Below the pieces are notes generated by a model. That model was given only the letters and a program-made list of their open reading frames with translations. It searched no databases and was not told where the DNA came from. This document shows, in pieces, positions 49,228-58,191 of a stretch of DNA of 64,000 nucleotides; the first letter of the stretch is position 1, and every line of letters starts with the position of its first letter. A program made the position numbers and the translations under genes. Origin of the DNA: Pseudonocardia alni (GTDB lineage: Bacteria; Actinomycetota; Actinomycetes; Mycobacteriales; Pseudonocardiaceae); the NCBI RefSeq assembly GCF_002813375.1, contig NZ_PHUJ01000003.1, positions 1,612,001-1,676,000 of the forward strand. Direction: 5' to 3'.

Positions 49228-49503
49228 TCAGCCTAGACGGCGGGCGTTGGCCCGCACCCGGGTGCGGATCGGCTCCAGCGCCCGCCCGAGGGTCTCCGGC
49301 CCCGGCTTCGAGGTGACCAGGACGACCGCGGCCCGGGAGAACCCGTCGACCTTCTCGGCCCACATCCGGTGGAACTCGCGGACCTCACGCGCCGGGGGCG
49401 GGAAGCCCGAGGTGAGCATCCGGGCGGTGCGACGCGCGATGACCAGCGGCGCGAACACCGCGATCTCGGCGAGCGAGAGGACGGCACGAGTGGTGGCGGG
49501 CAC
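49228..49503 (-). CDS. Small protein of unknown function
   Basis: 91 aa from the GTG at 49503, which has TACCGT 7 nt upstream (leaderless pattern); a GTG at 49533 gives ten more residues. A hydrophobic N-terminal stretch (AVLSLAEIAVFAPLVIARRTARML) is followed by REFHRMWAEKVDGFSRAAVVLV and a basic end. The look is of a small, surface-associating helical protein, somewhat phasin-like, but no family is claimed. Confidence 0.65.
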   Translation of the reverse strand: MPATTRAVLSLAEIAVFAPLVIARRTARMLTSGFPPPAREVREFHRMWAEKVDGFSRAAVVLVTSKPGPETLGRALEPIRTRVRANARRLG

Positions 49504-49671
49504 GGGACGGACGGTAGCCCCTGCTCCCGACACCCACGGGCCGCGCGCCGGTCGCCGAGGGCTCGCCGCCGGTCACCGCCGGTTCGGGTGGCGACACCCC
49601 CTCCCACGTTAACGATGGGGCGCGGGGCCACGACAGGTAACCGAACGCGACCCCGGGGAGGGCTCACACGC

Positions 49672-51834
49672 ATGGCCGTCGAGACGTTCTGGGACGGGCT
49701 GGAACGGCGCATCGCCGCCGGCGAACCGCCACACGGGGAGCACCCGGGCGTCGCGCCGGACGGGGTGACGCCCGAGGCGCTGCGCCGCGTCCTGGACCTC
49801 GAGGCGCACCACCTGCGCCGCTCCGGCACCGCGCCGGTCGCCCAACACCTGCTCGCCGGGGCCGTCCTGGCCGGGGAGGCCGCGCTGGCCGGGGCAGCCC
49901 GGGCCCGGCTCACCGCCCAGGGCGTCCCCGCGCTGACCACCCGCTGGCGCACCCGGCCGCCGTCGGCCGCGCTGAGCCGGGTCCTGGAGGGTCACGGCGA
50001 CGCGGTCGTCGCGCTGCTCGCCGGACCGGACGGCCTGCTGCTGTCGCTCGACGCCTCCGGTGAGAGCGGTGCCTGGGACGCCGGGACCGGACACGCGGTC
50101 CCGGACCCGCTCGCCGGGCCCGGCGGTCCGCGGCCCCCGGCCTCCGCGGTCCACGCCCGGACGGTCGCCCTGTCCCCCGACGGCGGCCTGGTCGCCCTCG
50201 CCGGTGACGACCCCGTGGTGCGGGTGCTGGCCACCGACGGCCCGGCCCGCGGCGCCGAGGTGACGACCCTGGCCGGGCGGCCCGGCCCGGTGACCGCGCT
50301 CGCGGTGACCGGGACCGCCCCGACCCGGGTGGTCGCGGGCGGCGCCGACGGCGCGGTGCGGGTGTGGGACGTGACCAGCGGCGCGGCCGTCTCGGTCGCC
50401 CGCGGCCACGCCGGCCCGGTGACCGCGCTGACCGCGACCGGCCAGGGCACCGTCGTGTCCGGCGGGGTGGACGGCACGCTGCGGTCCTGGGACCCGGCGA
50501 CCGGGGCCCCGCTGGGACTGCTGGAGGGCGGGCCCGCCGTGGTCGCCGTGGTGGTGCCGGCGGCGGGGCAGCTGCTCGCGGCCACCGCCGACGGTGCGCT
50601 GCACGTGTTCGCGCTGGTCGACGGGGTGCCGCAGGACGCGGTGCGGCTCGACGTCCCCGGCGACGGGGTCGCGGTCACCGCGGCCGCGTGCGCCGGTGCG
50701 GGCCGGGTCGTCGTCGGGCGGGTGGACGGGACCGTGCAGCTCGTCCCGACCACCGGCCCCGGCCCGGTCGCCGAGCTCGCCGGGCACGGCGCCGCGGTGC
50801 GGGCGGTCACCGCCGACGCCGCGGGCACCGTCGTCGCGACCGGGGACGACCACGGCCGCGTCCTGGTCTGGGATCCGGCACGGGCCCGGCCGGGTGCCGG
50901 CGGGCACACCGGGGTCTCCCCCGCGGTCGGTGCGGTCGCCGCGAGCACGGGCCTGGTCGTCTCGGCCGGTCGCCGCTCCGACGGGCTGCTCGCGCACGAT
51001 CCGGCCACCGGCGCGCGTCGCTGGAGCGTCCCGGCCGGTGCGGGCCCGCTGTGGTTCGACCCGTCCGGGACGAGGCTGTTCGCCGTCACCGGGACCGCGA
51101 CCGTCGAGGAGCGCTACGCGACGACCGGGGTGCGGGCCGGCGCGGTGTCGCTGCCCGGCCGTGTGCTGGCCGGGCGGGGCGCGCTGGTGGTGACCGGTGA
51201 GACGGACGGCACGGTCGCCGTGCGCGACGCGCGCAGCGGGCGGGCCTTCCGCACCACCCGGCTGCCGTCGGCACCGCGGGTGGCCGCGCCGACCCCCGGC
51301 GGGGCGACGGTGCTGCTCGCCGCGGACGGCCTGCTGGCCTGCTGGCGGCCCGCCGCGGCGGAGGTGGTCACGGTGGCGCTGCCGGCCGGGCTGGTCACCG
51401 CCGTCGCCGTCGACGACGACGGCTGCCACGGCGTGGTCTGCGACGCCGACGGCCGGGTGCACGTCTGGCGGGCCGGGTCGGCCGCGGTGACGACGGTGCG
51501 CGCCGACGCGGCGCACCTGACCGCGGCCGCCGGTGCGGGCCGGTGCCGCGCGGTGACCGCGGGCTCGGACGGCACGGCGGTGCTGTGGGACCTGACCTCG
51601 GCGACGGCGCTCGGCCGGGTGCCGCTGGACGCGCCGCTGACCGCGGTCGCGGTGGGGGGCGGGACGGTGGTCGTCGGGGACGGGTGCGGCGAGGTGCACT
51701 GCCTCGACCTGCTCGCCGGGGCCGCCGCGGCCGTCCCGGACGGTGTCATCCCCGAGCAGGGCGGCGCGGCGGTGGTCCCGGCGCCACGCACCGGGACCAC
51801 GGACCGCGAGGCGGCCGCTCAGCTCAGCGAGTAG
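49672..51834 (+). CDS. WD40-repeat protein
   Basis: 720 aa. A GGGGAGGG site precedes the ATG. The first 100 residues are helical (ALRRVLDLEAHHLRRSG). Then about fourteen WD40-like blades follow; clear ones end in VRVWDVTSG, LRSWDPATG, VLVWDPARA, VHVWRAGSA and AVLWDLTSA, spaced about 40 residues apart, enough for two seven-bladed propellers. There are no membrane helices, kinase domain or signal peptide. It is probably a cytoplasmic interaction scaffold. Its stop overlaps the end of the convergent acyl-CoA ligase gene by 16 bp. Confidence 0.88.
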   Translation: MAVETFWDGLERRIAAGEPPHGEHPGVAPDGVTPEALRRVLDLEAHHLRRSGTAPVAQHLLAGAVLAGEAALAGAARARLTAQGVPALTTRWRTRPPSAALSRVLEGHGDAVVALLAGPDGLLLSLDASGESGAWDAGTGHAVPDPLAGPGGPRPPASAVHARTVALSPDGGLVALAGDDPVVRVLATDGPARGAEVTTLAGRPGPVTALAVTGTAPTRVVAGGADGAVRVWDVTSGAAVSVARGHAGPVTALTATGQGTVVSGGVDGTLRSWDPATGAPLGLLEGGPAVVAVVVPAAGQLLAATADGALHVFALVDGVPQDAVRLDVPGDGVAVTAAACAGAGRVVVGRVDGTVQLVPTTGPGPVAELAGHGAAVRAVTADAAGTVVATGDDHGRVLVWDPARARPGAGGHTGVSPAVGAVAASTGLVVSAGRRSDGLLAHDPATGARRWSVPAGAGPLWFDPSGTRLFAVTGTATVEERYATTGVRAGAVSLPGRVLAGRGALVVTGETDGTVAVRDARSGRAFRTTRLPSAPRVAAPTPGGATVLLAADGLLACWRPAAAEVVTVALPAGLVTAVAVDDDGCHGVVCDADGRVHVWRAGSAAVTTVRADAAHLTAAAGAGRCRAVTAGSDGTAVLWDLTSATALGRVPLDAPLTAVAVGGGTVVVGDGCGEVHCLDLLAGAAAAVPDGVIPEQGGAAVVPAPRTGTTDREAAAQLSE

Positions 51835-53444
51835 CCCTCGAACTTCTCCCGCAGGGTCTTCTTGGAGAACTTGCCGACGCTCGTCTTGGGCACCTCGTCG
51901 ATGAACTCGACGGCATCGGGGAGCCACCACTTGGCGACCCGGTCGGTCAGGAAGGCGAGGAGCTCGTCGGCGGTGAGGGTCTCGCCGTCCTTCACCACGA
52001 CGCAGGCCATCGGGCGCTCCACCCAGCGCTCGTGCGGGATCGCGATGACCGCGGCCTCGGCGACCTTCGGGTGCGCCATGATCTCGTTCTCCAGCTCCAC
52101 CGAGCTGATCCACTCACCACCGGACTTGACCAGGTCCTTGGTGCGGTCGACGAGCTTGACGTAGCCCGAGCCGTCGACGACGGCGACGTCGCCGGTGCGC
52201 AGCCAGCCGTCGGAGGTGAACTGCGTGCCGCCGCCCTCGCCGCGGTAGTACTCCGAGGCGATCCACGGGCCCGCCACCTGTACCTCACCGCTGGTGGTGC
52301 CGTCCCAGGGCTGCTCGGCACCGGTCTCGGGGTCGGCGATGCGCAGGTCGACGAGCGGGACCGGGGGGCCCTGCAGGGCGCGCACGGTGGCCTTGTCGTC
52401 GTCGGACAGGTCGTCGTGCTGGGAGCGCAGCACGCCCAGGGTCGCCACCGGCGAGGTCTCGGTCATCCCCCATCCCTGCAGGACCGGCAGGCCGATCGCG
52501 GTGCGGAAGCCCTCCGACATCGACTTCGGCACCGCCGAGCCGCCGCAGAGCAGGATCCGCAGCGACGAGCAGTCGTACTCGCCGAGCTTGGGCAGCAGGC
52601 CCATCCAGATCGTCGGGACGCCCGCGGCGACGGTGACGCGGTGGTCCTGGATCAGCGTCAGGACCGCGTCCGGGGTCATGCCGGGCCCGGGCAGCACCAG
52701 CGAGGTGCCGGCGAGCAGGCAGCCGTAGGGCAGGCCCCAGGCGTTGGCGTGGAACATCGGGACGACCGGCAGGACCACGTCGCGCTCGCAGAGCCCGACG
52801 CCGTCGGCGAACAGGGTCGCGAGCGAGTGCAGCAGCGTCGAGCGGTGCGAGTAGACGACGCCCTTGGGGTTGCCGGTGGTGCCGGAGGTGTAGCACATGG
52901 CGGCGGCGGTGTTCTCGTCGGAGACGACGAACCGGCCCGCGAACGGCTCGGCCGCGGCCAGGAGCTCCTCGTAGAGCCGGATGCGCGGGTCGTCGGGGAT
53001 CTCGGTCGGCGCGCCGTCGTCGATGACGACGACGTGGCGCACCGTGGTCATCCGGTCCACGTGCGGCCAGAACAGGCCGAGCAGGGAGCGCTCGACGAAC
53101 ACGACCTCGTCCTCGGCGTGGTCGGCCACGTAGACGAGCTGGTCGGGGAACAACCGCAGGTTGAGCGTGTGCAGGACCCGGCCGGTGCACGGCACCGCCA
53201 GGTATAGCTCCAGGTGCCGGTCGGTGTTCCAGCAGAACGTCCCGACCCGGCCGTCGGCGGAGACGCCGAGGGTGTCGAGCACGGTGGCCAGCCGGCGGGT
53301 GCGTACGGCCCACTCGGCGACCGTGGTGGTGCGGACCGTCCCCGCCGGGGTGGCGGTGACGATCTCCTTGTGTCCGAAGTACTGCTCGGCACGGTGGAAG
53401 ACGTGCGGCAGCGTCAGGGGACGGTCCTGCATCAGACCGAGCAT
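51819..53444 (-). CDS. Acyl-CoA synthetase (AMP-forming, medium/long-chain type)
   Basis: 541 aa of the ANL superfamily. The P-loop-like motif is YTSGTTGNPKGVVYSH near residue 185; the A5 motif is QGWGMTETSP near 330; TSDGWLRTGDVAVVDGSGYVKLVDRTKDLVKSGGEWIS covers A7-A8 near 415-450; the A10 lysine is in PKTSVGKFSKKTLRE near 525. It activates a fatty or related carboxylic acid to acyl-CoA with ATP. A 24-bp inverted repeat in its promoter region may be the operator of a fatty-acid-responsive repressor. Confidence 0.94.
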   Translation of the reverse strand: MLGLMQDRPLTLPHVFHRAEQYFGHKEIVTATPAGTVRTTTVAEWAVRTRRLATVLDTLGVSADGRVGTFCWNTDRHLELYLAVPCTGRVLHTLNLRLFPDQLVYVADHAEDEVVFVERSLLGLFWPHVDRMTTVRHVVVIDDGAPTEIPDDPRIRLYEELLAAAEPFAGRFVVSDENTAAAMCYTSGTTGNPKGVVYSHRSTLLHSLATLFADGVGLCERDVVLPVVPMFHANAWGLPYGCLLAGTSLVLPGPGMTPDAVLTLIQDHRVTVAAGVPTIWMGLLPKLGEYDCSSLRILLCGGSAVPKSMSEGFRTAIGLPVLQGWGMTETSPVATLGVLRSQHDDLSDDDKATVRALQGPPVPLVDLRIADPETGAEQPWDGTTSGEVQVAGPWIASEYYRGEGGGTQFTSDGWLRTGDVAVVDGSGYVKLVDRTKDLVKSGGEWISSVELENEIMAHPKVAEAAVIAIPHERWVERPMACVVVKDGETLTADELLAFLTDRVAKWWLPDAVEFIDEVPKTSVGKFSKKTLREKFEGYSLS

Positions 53445-53470
53445 CGTTGCTCCTGGGGGCTTCCGGGGTG

Positions 53471-53519
53471 GGGTCGACGCGACCCTACCGTAACTCCGGA
53501 TATGGATTGGACTATCCGG
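53471..53519. promoter_or_regulatory. Operator-like inverted repeats upstream of the acyl-CoA synthetase
   Basis: CCGGATA-N10-TATCCGG (53496-53519) is a perfect 7-bp inverted repeat. Nearer the gene, GGGTCG-ACG-CGACCC (53471-53485) is a second one. The rest of the 351-bp gap holds a GAACC-GTCA-GGTTC repeat and a CCCGGGG-TCCG-CCCCGGG hairpin (53672-53689) in the leader of the PAS-ANTAR gene. Confidence 0.5.
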
Positions 53520-53795
53520 TCACTGCATCCGGGGGTCGCGAACGCGGCGTCCGGAGTAATCGGACACCCGCTGTCAGCAGGCGTGACGCACTGTCCTAAC
53601 GTTCTTCCCGACGTCCGCGAACCGTCAGGTTCCGGACGCGAGCACGCAGGGTCAAGCAACCGGCCCGGCATCCCGGGGTCCGCCCCGGGAACCGTTTCCG
53701 CAGACATCATCTGCCGGACGCGCCGGGCCAGGTCTCCGGTGCCGCTCGCCGCGGCACCCGCCGAACCGTCGCGTTCCGGCGCGGCGGAGGTCGAG

Positions 53796-54479
53796 ATGTT
53801 TTCCGGGTCCTCGGACGCGCAGATCCTGCGCGCCTGCTGCGACGATCCCGCGTTCCGTGCCACGCGCTCCCCGTACCTGGTCGTCGACCGGGAGTTCACG
53901 GTCGTGGGGGCGAACGCGGCCTTCTGTGCGGCGACCCTGCGCGCGCCCGGCGAGCTGGTCGGCAGGCCGCTGACGGCCGCGCTGCCGGACAACCCGCACC
54001 GGCCCGGCGCCGACGGCGTCGCGAGGCTGACGGCGTCGCTGTCGCGGGTGCTGCGCCTCGGGCTGCGCGACCACCTGCCGGTGCAGCGTCACGACGTGCC
54101 CGCGGCGACGGGCACGCCCGGCTTCGTCGAACGGGTGTGGGTCACGGTGAACTCCCCGCTGGTCGCCCCGGACGGGCGGGTCATCGGGGTGTTGCACCAC
54201 ATCGAGGACGTCACCGGGTTGATCAGCCCCGGCGCCGAGGGCAGCGACCTCGCCGCCGCGGCGCTGGCCCGCGCCCTGGACACCGAGAACAGTCACCTGC
54301 GGGCCCGCTTCTCCCGGCACGTCAGCATCGAGCAGGCGAAGGGGGCCCTCATGGCCCAGCGCGGCTGCTCCGCCGACGAGGCGTTCACCCTGCTGCGCCG
54401 GCTCTCGCACGAGACGAACCGGAAGCTGCACGTGGTCGCCGAGGCGCTGCTGGCGGACACGGTCGGGCAGCGGCACTGA
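53796..54479 (+). CDS. PAS and ANTAR domain regulator
   Basis: 227 aa. The ATG at 53796 has GGAGG upstream. Residues about 20-150 form a PAS-like sensor (YLVVDREFTVVGANAAFCAATLRAPGELVGRPL, then VIGVLHHIEDVTG). The C-terminal ANTAR domain (about 165-220) shows RHVSIEQAKGALMAQRGCSADEAFTLLRRLSHETNRKLHVVAEAL. ANTAR domains bind paired RNA hairpins and prevent transcription termination. The signal and RNA targets are unknown; no kinase gene is adjacent. Confidence 0.9.
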   Translation: MFSGSSDAQILRACCDDPAFRATRSPYLVVDREFTVVGANAAFCAATLRAPGELVGRPLTAALPDNPHRPGADGVARLTASLSRVLRLGLRDHLPVQRHDVPAATGTPGFVERVWVTVNSPLVAPDGRVIGVLHHIEDVTGLISPGAEGSDLAAAALARALDTENSHLRARFSRHVSIEQAKGALMAQRGCSADEAFTLLRRLSHETNRKLHVVAEALLADTVGQRH

Positions 54480-54567
54480 GCCGTCACCACCCGTTCGCCC
54501 GCAGACCGTGCCGGAGCGCGATCACTGGGGCACGATGGATGGTCACGAGTCGATCGACGGAGGCGAC

Positions 54568-55833
54568 ATGGTGGACCCGCACGCGGCCGTCCCGGGCCGG
54601 ACCGCAGGCACGCTGACCGGCCGGTACCTGCTGGTGCTCAGCGACGAGCTGCTGGCCGACCACGACACGGCCCGCTCGGCGGTGGCGGAGCTGACCGGCC
54701 TGTCCGAGGTGACCAGCAGCCGCGACGACACCCCGGGGGTCCACCCGACGCTGTTCGCCCGGCTCGGCGTCGCCGTCGCCGAGCTGGACCCGGCCCGGCT
54801 GCGCACTGTGCGGGCCGACCGCCGGGTGCTGTCGGTGGAGCCCGAACGCGTGCTGCGCGCCCTGTCCCGGCCCGGGCTGAGCGCCGACTACCTGCGCGGG
54901 TTCGCCGACGCGGCGGGCTTCCTGGCCGAGCGCGCCGCCGCGTCGGAGACCGCCGACGCGCCCGCCGCGGCCCGGTTCGCCGACAACGACCAGGTCACCT
55001 GGGGACTGCAGGCCACCGGCGCGGACGTCGCCGCCGAGACCGGCGCCGGGATCACCGTCGCCGTCCTCGACACCGGCCTCGACCTCGGCCACCCCGACTT
55101 CGCCGGGCGGCAGATCGAGTCGCGCTCGTTCGTCGACGGCCAGGAGGTCGCCGACGTGCAGGGGCACGGCACGCACTGCATCGGCACCTCGTGCGGGCCG
55201 CTCGCCCCCGGTTCGGGACGCCGCTACGGCATCGCCCACGAGGCGAGGATCCTGGTCGGCAAGGTGCTCGGTGACGACGGATCCGGCACCGACGCCGGCA
55301 TCCTCGAGGGCATCGAGTGGGCGATCTCCTCCGGCGCGCAGGTCGTCTCGATGTCGCTGGGCGCGGACCTCGACGAGGTCTCCGCCGCCTACGAGAACGC
55401 CGGGCGGCGCGCGCTCGACGCGGGCACCCTGATCGTCGCCGCGGCCGGCAACAACGCCGAGCGCTCGACCGGGAACGTCGGCTTCGTCGGCGTCCCGGCG
55501 AACAGCCCGTCGATCATGGCGGTCGCCGCGGTCGACGCCGCGCTGGCCATCGCCGACTTCTCCGCGGCGAGCTCCGCGGTCGAGGGCGGGCAGATCGACA
55601 TCGCCGGCCCCGGTGTGGACGTCTACTCGTCGTGGCCGATGCCCCAGCGCACCAACACGATCTCGGGCACCTCGATGGCCACCCCGCACGTCTCCGGGAT
55701 CGCGGCGCTGTGGTCGCAGCGCACCGGCGCCCGCGGGCGCGACCTGTGGACCCAGCTCACGCAGGCCGCCCAGCGGCTGCCGCTGCCCTCGGGCGACGTC
55801 GGCGCGGGCCTCGTCCGGGCCCCGGGCCGATGA
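54568..55833 (+). CDS. Subtilisin-like serine protease (S8) with N-terminal prodomain
   Basis: 421 aa. The ATG at 54568 follows GGAGG. The catalytic triad is Asp in VAVLDTGLDLGHPD (near residue 165), His in GHGTHCIGT (near 200) and Ser in GTSMATPHVSG (near 370), with the oxyanion Asn in AAAGNNAE (near 295). Residues 1 to about 100 resemble an I9-type propeptide ending in VLSVEPERVLRAL. No signal peptide is visible, which is unusual for a subtilisin and points to a cytoplasmic or non-classically exported enzyme. Its stop overlaps the next gene (ATGA). Confidence 0.92.
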   Translation: MVDPHAAVPGRTAGTLTGRYLLVLSDELLADHDTARSAVAELTGLSEVTSSRDDTPGVHPTLFARLGVAVAELDPARLRTVRADRRVLSVEPERVLRALSRPGLSADYLRGFADAAGFLAERAAASETADAPAAARFADNDQVTWGLQATGADVAAETGAGITVAVLDTGLDLGHPDFAGRQIESRSFVDGQEVADVQGHGTHCIGTSCGPLAPGSGRRYGIAHEARILVGKVLGDDGSGTDAGILEGIEWAISSGAQVVSMSLGADLDEVSAAYENAGRRALDAGTLIVAAAGNNAERSTGNVGFVGVPANSPSIMAVAAVDAALAIADFSAASSAVEGGQIDIAGPGVDVYSSWPMPQRTNTISGTSMATPHVSGIAALWSQRTGARGRDLWTQLTQAAQRLPLPSGDVGAGLVRAPGR

Positions 55834-56060
55834 GCACGACCGGGAGGCTGCTGGTGTCGGTGGCCGACGGGCACGTCGCCGACGACGTCGCGCGGGCCTG
55901 CGCGGCCGCCGGGCTGCAGGTGGAGAAGGTGCTCACGGGGGTCGGGGTGGTCGTCGGGACGTGCGGCGACCCGGACGCCCTGCGGACGGTCACCGGGGTC
56001 GCCGCGGTCGAGCCGGACCGCGAGGTCCACCTCGACCGCGATCAGCCGGGACCCGCGTAA
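55830..56060 (+). CDS. Small I9 propeptide/inhibitor-like protein
   Basis: 76 aa. The pattern GRLLVSVADGHVADDVARAC, then GLQVEKVLTGVGVVVGTC, then TVTGVAAVEPDREVHL follows the beta-alpha-beta-beta-alpha-beta order of subtilisin propeptides, including the terminal GVxxVEPD element. It lacks a signal peptide and starts inside the protease stop codon. A stand-alone inhibitor or folding helper for the adjacent protease is the best guess; the similarity is by eye. Confidence 0.7.
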   Translation: MSTTGRLLVSVADGHVADDVARACAAAGLQVEKVLTGVGVVVGTCGDPDALRTVTGVAAVEPDREVHLDRDQPGPA

Positions 56061-56076
56061 TCGGTCGACGCGCAGC

Positions 56077-56093
56077 CCGTATGTCCGATACGG
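56077..56093. promoter_or_regulatory. Short palindrome in the intergenic region
   Basis: CCGTAT-GTCCG-ATACGG is a perfect 6-bp inverted repeat of 17 bp, overlapping a TACGGT -10-like element. It may serve the promoter of the downstream small gene. The rest of 56094-56281 is low-complexity GC-rich sequence without a convincing gene. Confidence 0.4.
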
Positions 56094-56281
56094 TGATGCC
56101 AGTCGATCGCGCCCGGTGACACGCCGGCCGCGACGAACCGCCCGGACCGTCCCCGGGAGGCGCCCACCCGGCGCCCCGGCCACGGCCGGTGCCACCGACC
56201 CCGTACCGGCACCGCGCGATCCCGCGCGGCGCGGCACCCCGCCGCGTACCGGACACCACCTCGACCGAAACGACCATTCCT

Positions 56282-56491
56282 GTGCAGGCCTCCGTCCACC
56301 CACCCGTCACCGACCCCACCGTCCGGGGCGCCGTCGACCGGCTCACCGCCGAGTTCGCCGGCCGTTTCTCCGCCGACCTCGTCGACCACGTCGTGCGCGG
56401 CTCCCGCCGCGACCTCGACGTCGTCTCCGCCGCAGCGCTCCCCGAGATGGTCGAGCGCCTCGCCCGTCAGCGGCTGATCGAACACCTCTGA
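56282..56491 (+). CDS. Three-helix-bundle domain protein
   Basis: 69 aa. AVDRLTAEFAGRFSADLVDHVVRGSRRDLDVV and LPEMVERLARQRLIEHL resemble the three-helix dimerisation domain that precedes actinobacterial arsenate reductase/phosphatase domains and also occurs alone. A GTG at 56282 is used; no good ribosome site is seen, and the upstream extension in frame is Arg/Pro-rich and probably not coding. Confidence 0.65.
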   Translation: MQASVHPPVTDPTVRGAVDRLTAEFAGRFSADLVDHVVRGSRRDLDVVSAAALPEMVERLARQRLIEHL

Positions 56492-56526
56492 TCCGTCCGG
56501 CCGCATCGCCGGGCAGGATGGTCGCC

Positions 56527-57732
56527 ATGTCGCGTCCGCTGTCCGGTCTGCACGTCGTCGAGTGCGCGAGTTTCGTCGCCGGTCCCACCGGTGGCATGAC
56601 GCTCGCGCAGCTCGGGGCCTCGGTGATCCGCATCGACCCGCTCGGGGGCGGCCCCGACCACGGTCGCTGGCCCGCCGCCGGGCACGGCACCGGCGACTCC
56701 TACTACTGGGCCTCGCTGAACAAGGGCAAGCGCTCGATCAGCATCGACCTGCGCTCCGACGAGGGCCGCGAGCTCGTCCTGGGCCTGGCGACGGCGCCGG
56801 GCCCGGACCGCGGTGTCCTCGTCGACAACGTCGTGGGCCGCCGCTGGATGGCCAACGACGCGCTCGTCGCGCGTCGACCGGACCTGGTGCACGTGCGCGT
56901 GCAGGGCTACCCGGACGGCCGTCCCGCCGTCGACTACACCGTCAACGCCGAGGTCGGGATCCCGCAGATCACCGGTAGCGAGGAGGGCGCGGCCCCGGTC
57001 AACCACGTACTGCCCGCGTGGGACCTGGTCACCGGCATGTCGGTCGCGACTGCCGTGCTCGCCGGGGTGTACCAGCGCTCCCGCACCGGCGCCGGGGTGT
57101 ACTCCGAGATCGCGCTGTCCGACGTGGCGCTGGCCGGCGTCGCCAACCTGGGCTGGCTCTCCGAGGCCGACGAGCGCGGGCACGAGCGGCCCCGGCACGG
57201 CAACCACGTCTACGGCAGCTTCGGCGTCGACTTCGCCTGCTCCGACGGGAACCGGGTGATGGTCGTCGCGCTGACCCCGGCGCAGTGGAACGCGCTGGTG
57301 TCGGTCACCGGGACCGGTGACGTGTTCGCCGCACTGGAGCCCGCCCTCGACGCCGATCTGACCTCGGAGACCGAGCGCTACCGGCTGCGCGAGACGATCG
57401 CGGCGGTGCTGCGGCCGTGGTTCGCCGCGCGCGACTCGGCGACCGTGGAGTCCGAGCTGAACCGGGCCCGCGTGCTGTGGGGCCGCTACCAGGGGATGAC
57501 CCACGTCGTCGCCGAGCACCGCGCCGGAGGGCACCCGCTGCTCGCCGATCTGGCGCTGCCCGGTGGCGCCACCGGTATCACCGCGCGCTCGCCGATCCGG
57601 TGGGACGCCGACCACGGTGACCCCGGTGCCGCCCCCGAGCTGGGCCGGGAGACCGACGAGGTACTCGCCGACGTCCTCGGTCTCGACGAGCGCACCATCG
57701 GCGGGCTGCACGACCGCGGCGTCGTCGGGTAG
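56527..57732 (+). CDS. CaiB/BaiF family III CoA-transferase
   Basis: 401 aa. N-terminal LSGLHVVECASFVAGPTGGMTLAQLGASVIRIDPLGGGPDHG, then SYYWASLNKGKRSISIDLRS, is typical. The catalytic Asp of family III is expected at AWDLVTGMSVATAVLAG near residue 165. CAGGAT lies 7 nt before the ATG, so translation may be leaderless. It moves CoA between carboxylic acids. The VOC gene follows after 9 bp, so the two are probably one unit. Confidence 0.92.
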   Translation: MSRPLSGLHVVECASFVAGPTGGMTLAQLGASVIRIDPLGGGPDHGRWPAAGHGTGDSYYWASLNKGKRSISIDLRSDEGRELVLGLATAPGPDRGVLVDNVVGRRWMANDALVARRPDLVHVRVQGYPDGRPAVDYTVNAEVGIPQITGSEEGAAPVNHVLPAWDLVTGMSVATAVLAGVYQRSRTGAGVYSEIALSDVALAGVANLGWLSEADERGHERPRHGNHVYGSFGVDFACSDGNRVMVVALTPAQWNALVSVTGTGDVFAALEPALDADLTSETERYRLRETIAAVLRPWFAARDSATVESELNRARVLWGRYQGMTHVVAEHRAGGHPLLADLALPGGATGITARSPIRWDADHGDPGAAPELGRETDEVLADVLGLDERTIGGLHDRGVVG

Positions 57733-57741
57733 AGAATCCCC

Positions 57742-58191
57742 GTGACCGACGCACAGCTGACCGAGGCGCGGTGGACCCACGTCGCGCTGCCCACCGGCGA
57801 CCTCGACGCCGCCATCGACTTCTACACGACGATGACACCCCTCACCGTCGTCGAACGCTTCTCCGACGACGCCGGGCGGAGCGCCTGGCTGTCCAACGCC
57901 GGTCAGGTGGAGACACCGATGGTGCTGGTCCTGGTGTCGTTCGACGCCGAGCAGGGTGGCGAGCTGGGGCTGCTGCGCCCCTTCGCCCACCTGGGGATCG
58001 AGGTGCCGACCCGCGACGACGTCGACGCCGCCGCCGACCGCGCCCGGGACGCGGGGTGCCTGCACTGGGAGCCGCGGCAGATGCCGGGGCCGGTGGGGTA
58101 CATCTGCGCGCTGACCGATCCGGACGGGAACGTCGTGGAGTTCTCGTACGGGCAGAAGGTGTTCACCTCGGTGCGGGAGAAGTGGGGCTGA
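57742..58191 (+). CDS. VOC superfamily protein (glyoxalase/dioxygenase fold)
   Basis: 149 aa with two beta-alpha-beta-beta-beta modules. WTHVALPTGDLDAAIDFYTTM opens the first, and FAHLGIEVPTRDDVDAA then ICALTDPDGNVVEFSYGQ form the second. His (WTHVAL), His (AHLGIE) and Glu (VVEFSY) occupy the usual metal-ligand places. Members include glyoxalases, epimerases and extradiol dioxygenases. Its position behind a CoA transferase suggests a role in the same pathway, for example as an acyl-CoA epimerase, but this is a guess. Confidence 0.87.
   Translation: MTDAQLTEARWTHVALPTGDLDAAIDFYTTMTPLTVVERFSDDAGRSAWLSNAGQVETPMVLVLVSFDAEQGGELGLLRPFAHLGIEVPTRDDVDAAADRARDAGCLHWEPRQMPGPVGYICALTDPDGNVVEFSYGQKVFTSVREKWG

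Noticed and set aside
53671..53690. Leader hairpin as an ANTAR target
   Set aside because: The hairpin has a tetraloop and is single; ANTAR targets are paired hexaloop hairpins. It is kept only as an untested possibility.
56096..56119. A seven-codon leader peptide before the three-helix-bundle gene
   Set aside because: Too short to distinguish from chance, with no attenuator structure visible.
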